From: Alphaproteobacteria bacterium
GTDB lineage: Bacteria > Pseudomonadota > Alphaproteobacteria > UBA8366 > GCA-2717185
Assembly (NCBI GenBank): GCA_016764135.1
Contig: JAESSL010000120.1
Location: forward strand, 1 to 6,209
Length of the DNA stretch: 6,209 nt
Direction: 5' to 3'
Under the pieces are notes generated by a model. That model saw only the letters and a program-made list of their open reading frames with translations, ran no database searches and had not been told where the DNA came from. Numbering within the stretch: the first letter of the stretch is position 1; each line of letters begins with the position of its first letter. A program made the position numbers and the translations under genes. This document shows positions 5,529 through 6,209 of this stretch, piece after piece.

Positions 5529-6209
5529 CTATGATAAGGCTGGATGTGCTCGTCGCGCTGTCACCGTATCTAATTCGGTTGAAACGGCCTTAATTTGGAT
5601 TGAGAATGTACCGTTAAAATCGGCGGGCGGCGTTATCGTGAGCCCGTCGAGCTGATCGGGTGTGAGCGTGACGGATCCGTCGGCGTTGAGTGTTCCGGCG
5701 GAAAGGGTTGCGCCGTCGGGGATGCCGGTGACGGTCAGCGACAGGGTTTCTGATCCGTCTGTGTCAGAAAGCGCCGAGGTGATGTCGAGGGCGATGGCGC
5801 TGTCTTCAGCGCCGGTTGAAGAAGATACGGCCAAGGTTGGCGTGTCGGCGACGCCGGAGACGCTTACTTCCAGCGTAGAAGATGTCGTTGCAGTCGTTCC
5901 GTTCTCGGAGGAAGTCGCGGTGACTGTAAGGTTGAAGTCTGCGCTGCTGTCAGAGGGCGGCGTTATCGTCAGGCCATCGAGCTGGTCGGGTGTGAGGGTG
6001 ACGGAGCCGTCGGCGTTGAGTGTTCCGGCGGAGAGAGTTGCGCCGTCGGGGATGCCGCTGACAGTCAACGACAGGGCCTCTGATCCGTCCGCATCAGAAA
6101 GCGCCGAGGTGATGTCGAGTGTGATTGCTGAATCTTCAATCCCAATCGCGGCGTCGACCGAGAGGGTCGGCGTGTCGGCCACTCCGGAGACACTGACCTC
6201 AAGCGTAGA
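5529..6209 (-). CDS. Cadherin/Ig-like repeat part of the same large RTX exoprotein, 5' end beyond window, frameshifted at 3' end
   Basis: The frame is open from the right edge, so the gene's start lies outside the window. Visible are the end of one domain (STLEVSVSG) and two copies of a 110-residue extracellular beta-sandwich repeat of the VCBS/cadherin-like kind found in giant type I-secreted adhesins. Each copy contains ADTPTL, EDSAI.LDITSALSD.DGSE, LSLTV.GIPDGATLSAG, TLNADGSVTLTPDQ and LDGLTITPP; the acidic ED and DxDGSE motifs are plausible calcium sites. The second copy breaks off after STELDTVTA: the next eight residues (RRAHPALS) are unlike the family and end at TAG 5529. Reading the other frame from about 5553 gives TSTSSLIIDVTPVPDG, which matches the expected domain end and leads into the RTX array. 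About 218 residues here are therefore genuine. Either the gene is inactivated or the base sequence has an error. Confidence 0.85.
   Translation of the reverse strand, partial: STLEVSVSGVADTPTLSVDAAIGIEDSAITLDITSALSDADGSEALSLTVSGIPDGATLSAGTLNADGSVTLTPDQLDGLTITPPSDSSADFNLTVTATSSENGTTATTSSTLEVSVSGVADTPTLAVSSSTGAEDSAIALDITSALSDTDGSETLSLTVTGIPDGATLSAGTLNADGSVTLTPDQLDGLTITPPADFNGTFSIQIKAVSTELDTVTARRAHPALS
5532..5589 (-). other. Frameshift site joining the two halves of the RTX exoprotein
   Basis: The upstream frame stops at TAG (5529-5531) and the downstream frame is closed by TAA at 5590-5592, so the shift must lie in this interval. Protein similarity places it at 5554-5558, in the minus-strand stretch GTGACAGCGCGACGAGC. 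Loss of one base (for example A in GCGACGACG) or an extra CG dinucleotide would each explain it. No slippery heptamer typical of programmed frameshifting is visible. Confidence 0.8.
5553..6182 (-). repeat. Tandem 330-bp repeat encoding 110-residue domains
   Basis: Unit A spans 5853-6182 and unit B 5553-5852, the latter diverging near its 3' end. By direct comparison, 5631-5790 and 5961-6120 differ at 17 of 160 positions (about 89 percent identity). Many differences are silent, so the copies are recent or kept alike by recombination. The sequence right of 6182 is the tail of a further copy, so the array continues outside the window. Confidence 0.88.

Overview
The six recognisable coding segments all lie on the minus strand, so transcription runs from the right end of the window to the left. 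GC content is moderate to high. The presence of a DUF2336 protein, a family I know mainly from Alphaproteobacteria, together with a calcium-binding RTX exoprotein, a luciferase-like flavin oxidoreductase and an Entner-Doudoroff-type KDG kinase, suggests a marine or environmental alphaproteobacterium. This placement is an inference and no genus can be named.

Right part (4495-6209): the 3' end of a large secreted repeat protein. It has tandem 110-residue cadherin-like/Ig-like domains, cut by the window edge, followed by an array of 27-28 RTX nonapeptides and an 80-residue C-terminal region that probably carries the type I secretion signal. The reading frame is broken once, at about 5554-5558, between the domain repeats and the RTX array. 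The two halves read as one protein if the frame is restored.

Middle (3058-4494): a 132-bp gap holding an almost perfect 22-bp tandem duplication, then a GTG-started DUF2336 (HEAT-like helical repeat) gene of unknown function.

Left part (1-3057): a 191-bp gap with weak dyads, then a tightly packed three-gene unit: an LLM-class flavin-dependent oxidoreductase, a class C beta-lactamase-like serine hydrolase 34 bp further on, and 2-dehydro-3-deoxygluconokinase (kdgK), whose ATG overlaps the hydrolase stop codon as ATGA and which runs off the left edge. The spacing suggests co-transcription. The metabolic link between an esterase, a flavin monooxygenase and a KDG kinase is not evident from the sequence.

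No tRNA, rRNA, CRISPR array, insertion sequence or convincing rho-independent terminator was seen. Nothing here clearly amounts to a new system. The points most worth a second look are the frameshift in the RTX protein, the recent-looking internal duplications, the 22-bp tandem repeat and the odd gene partnership of kdgK.
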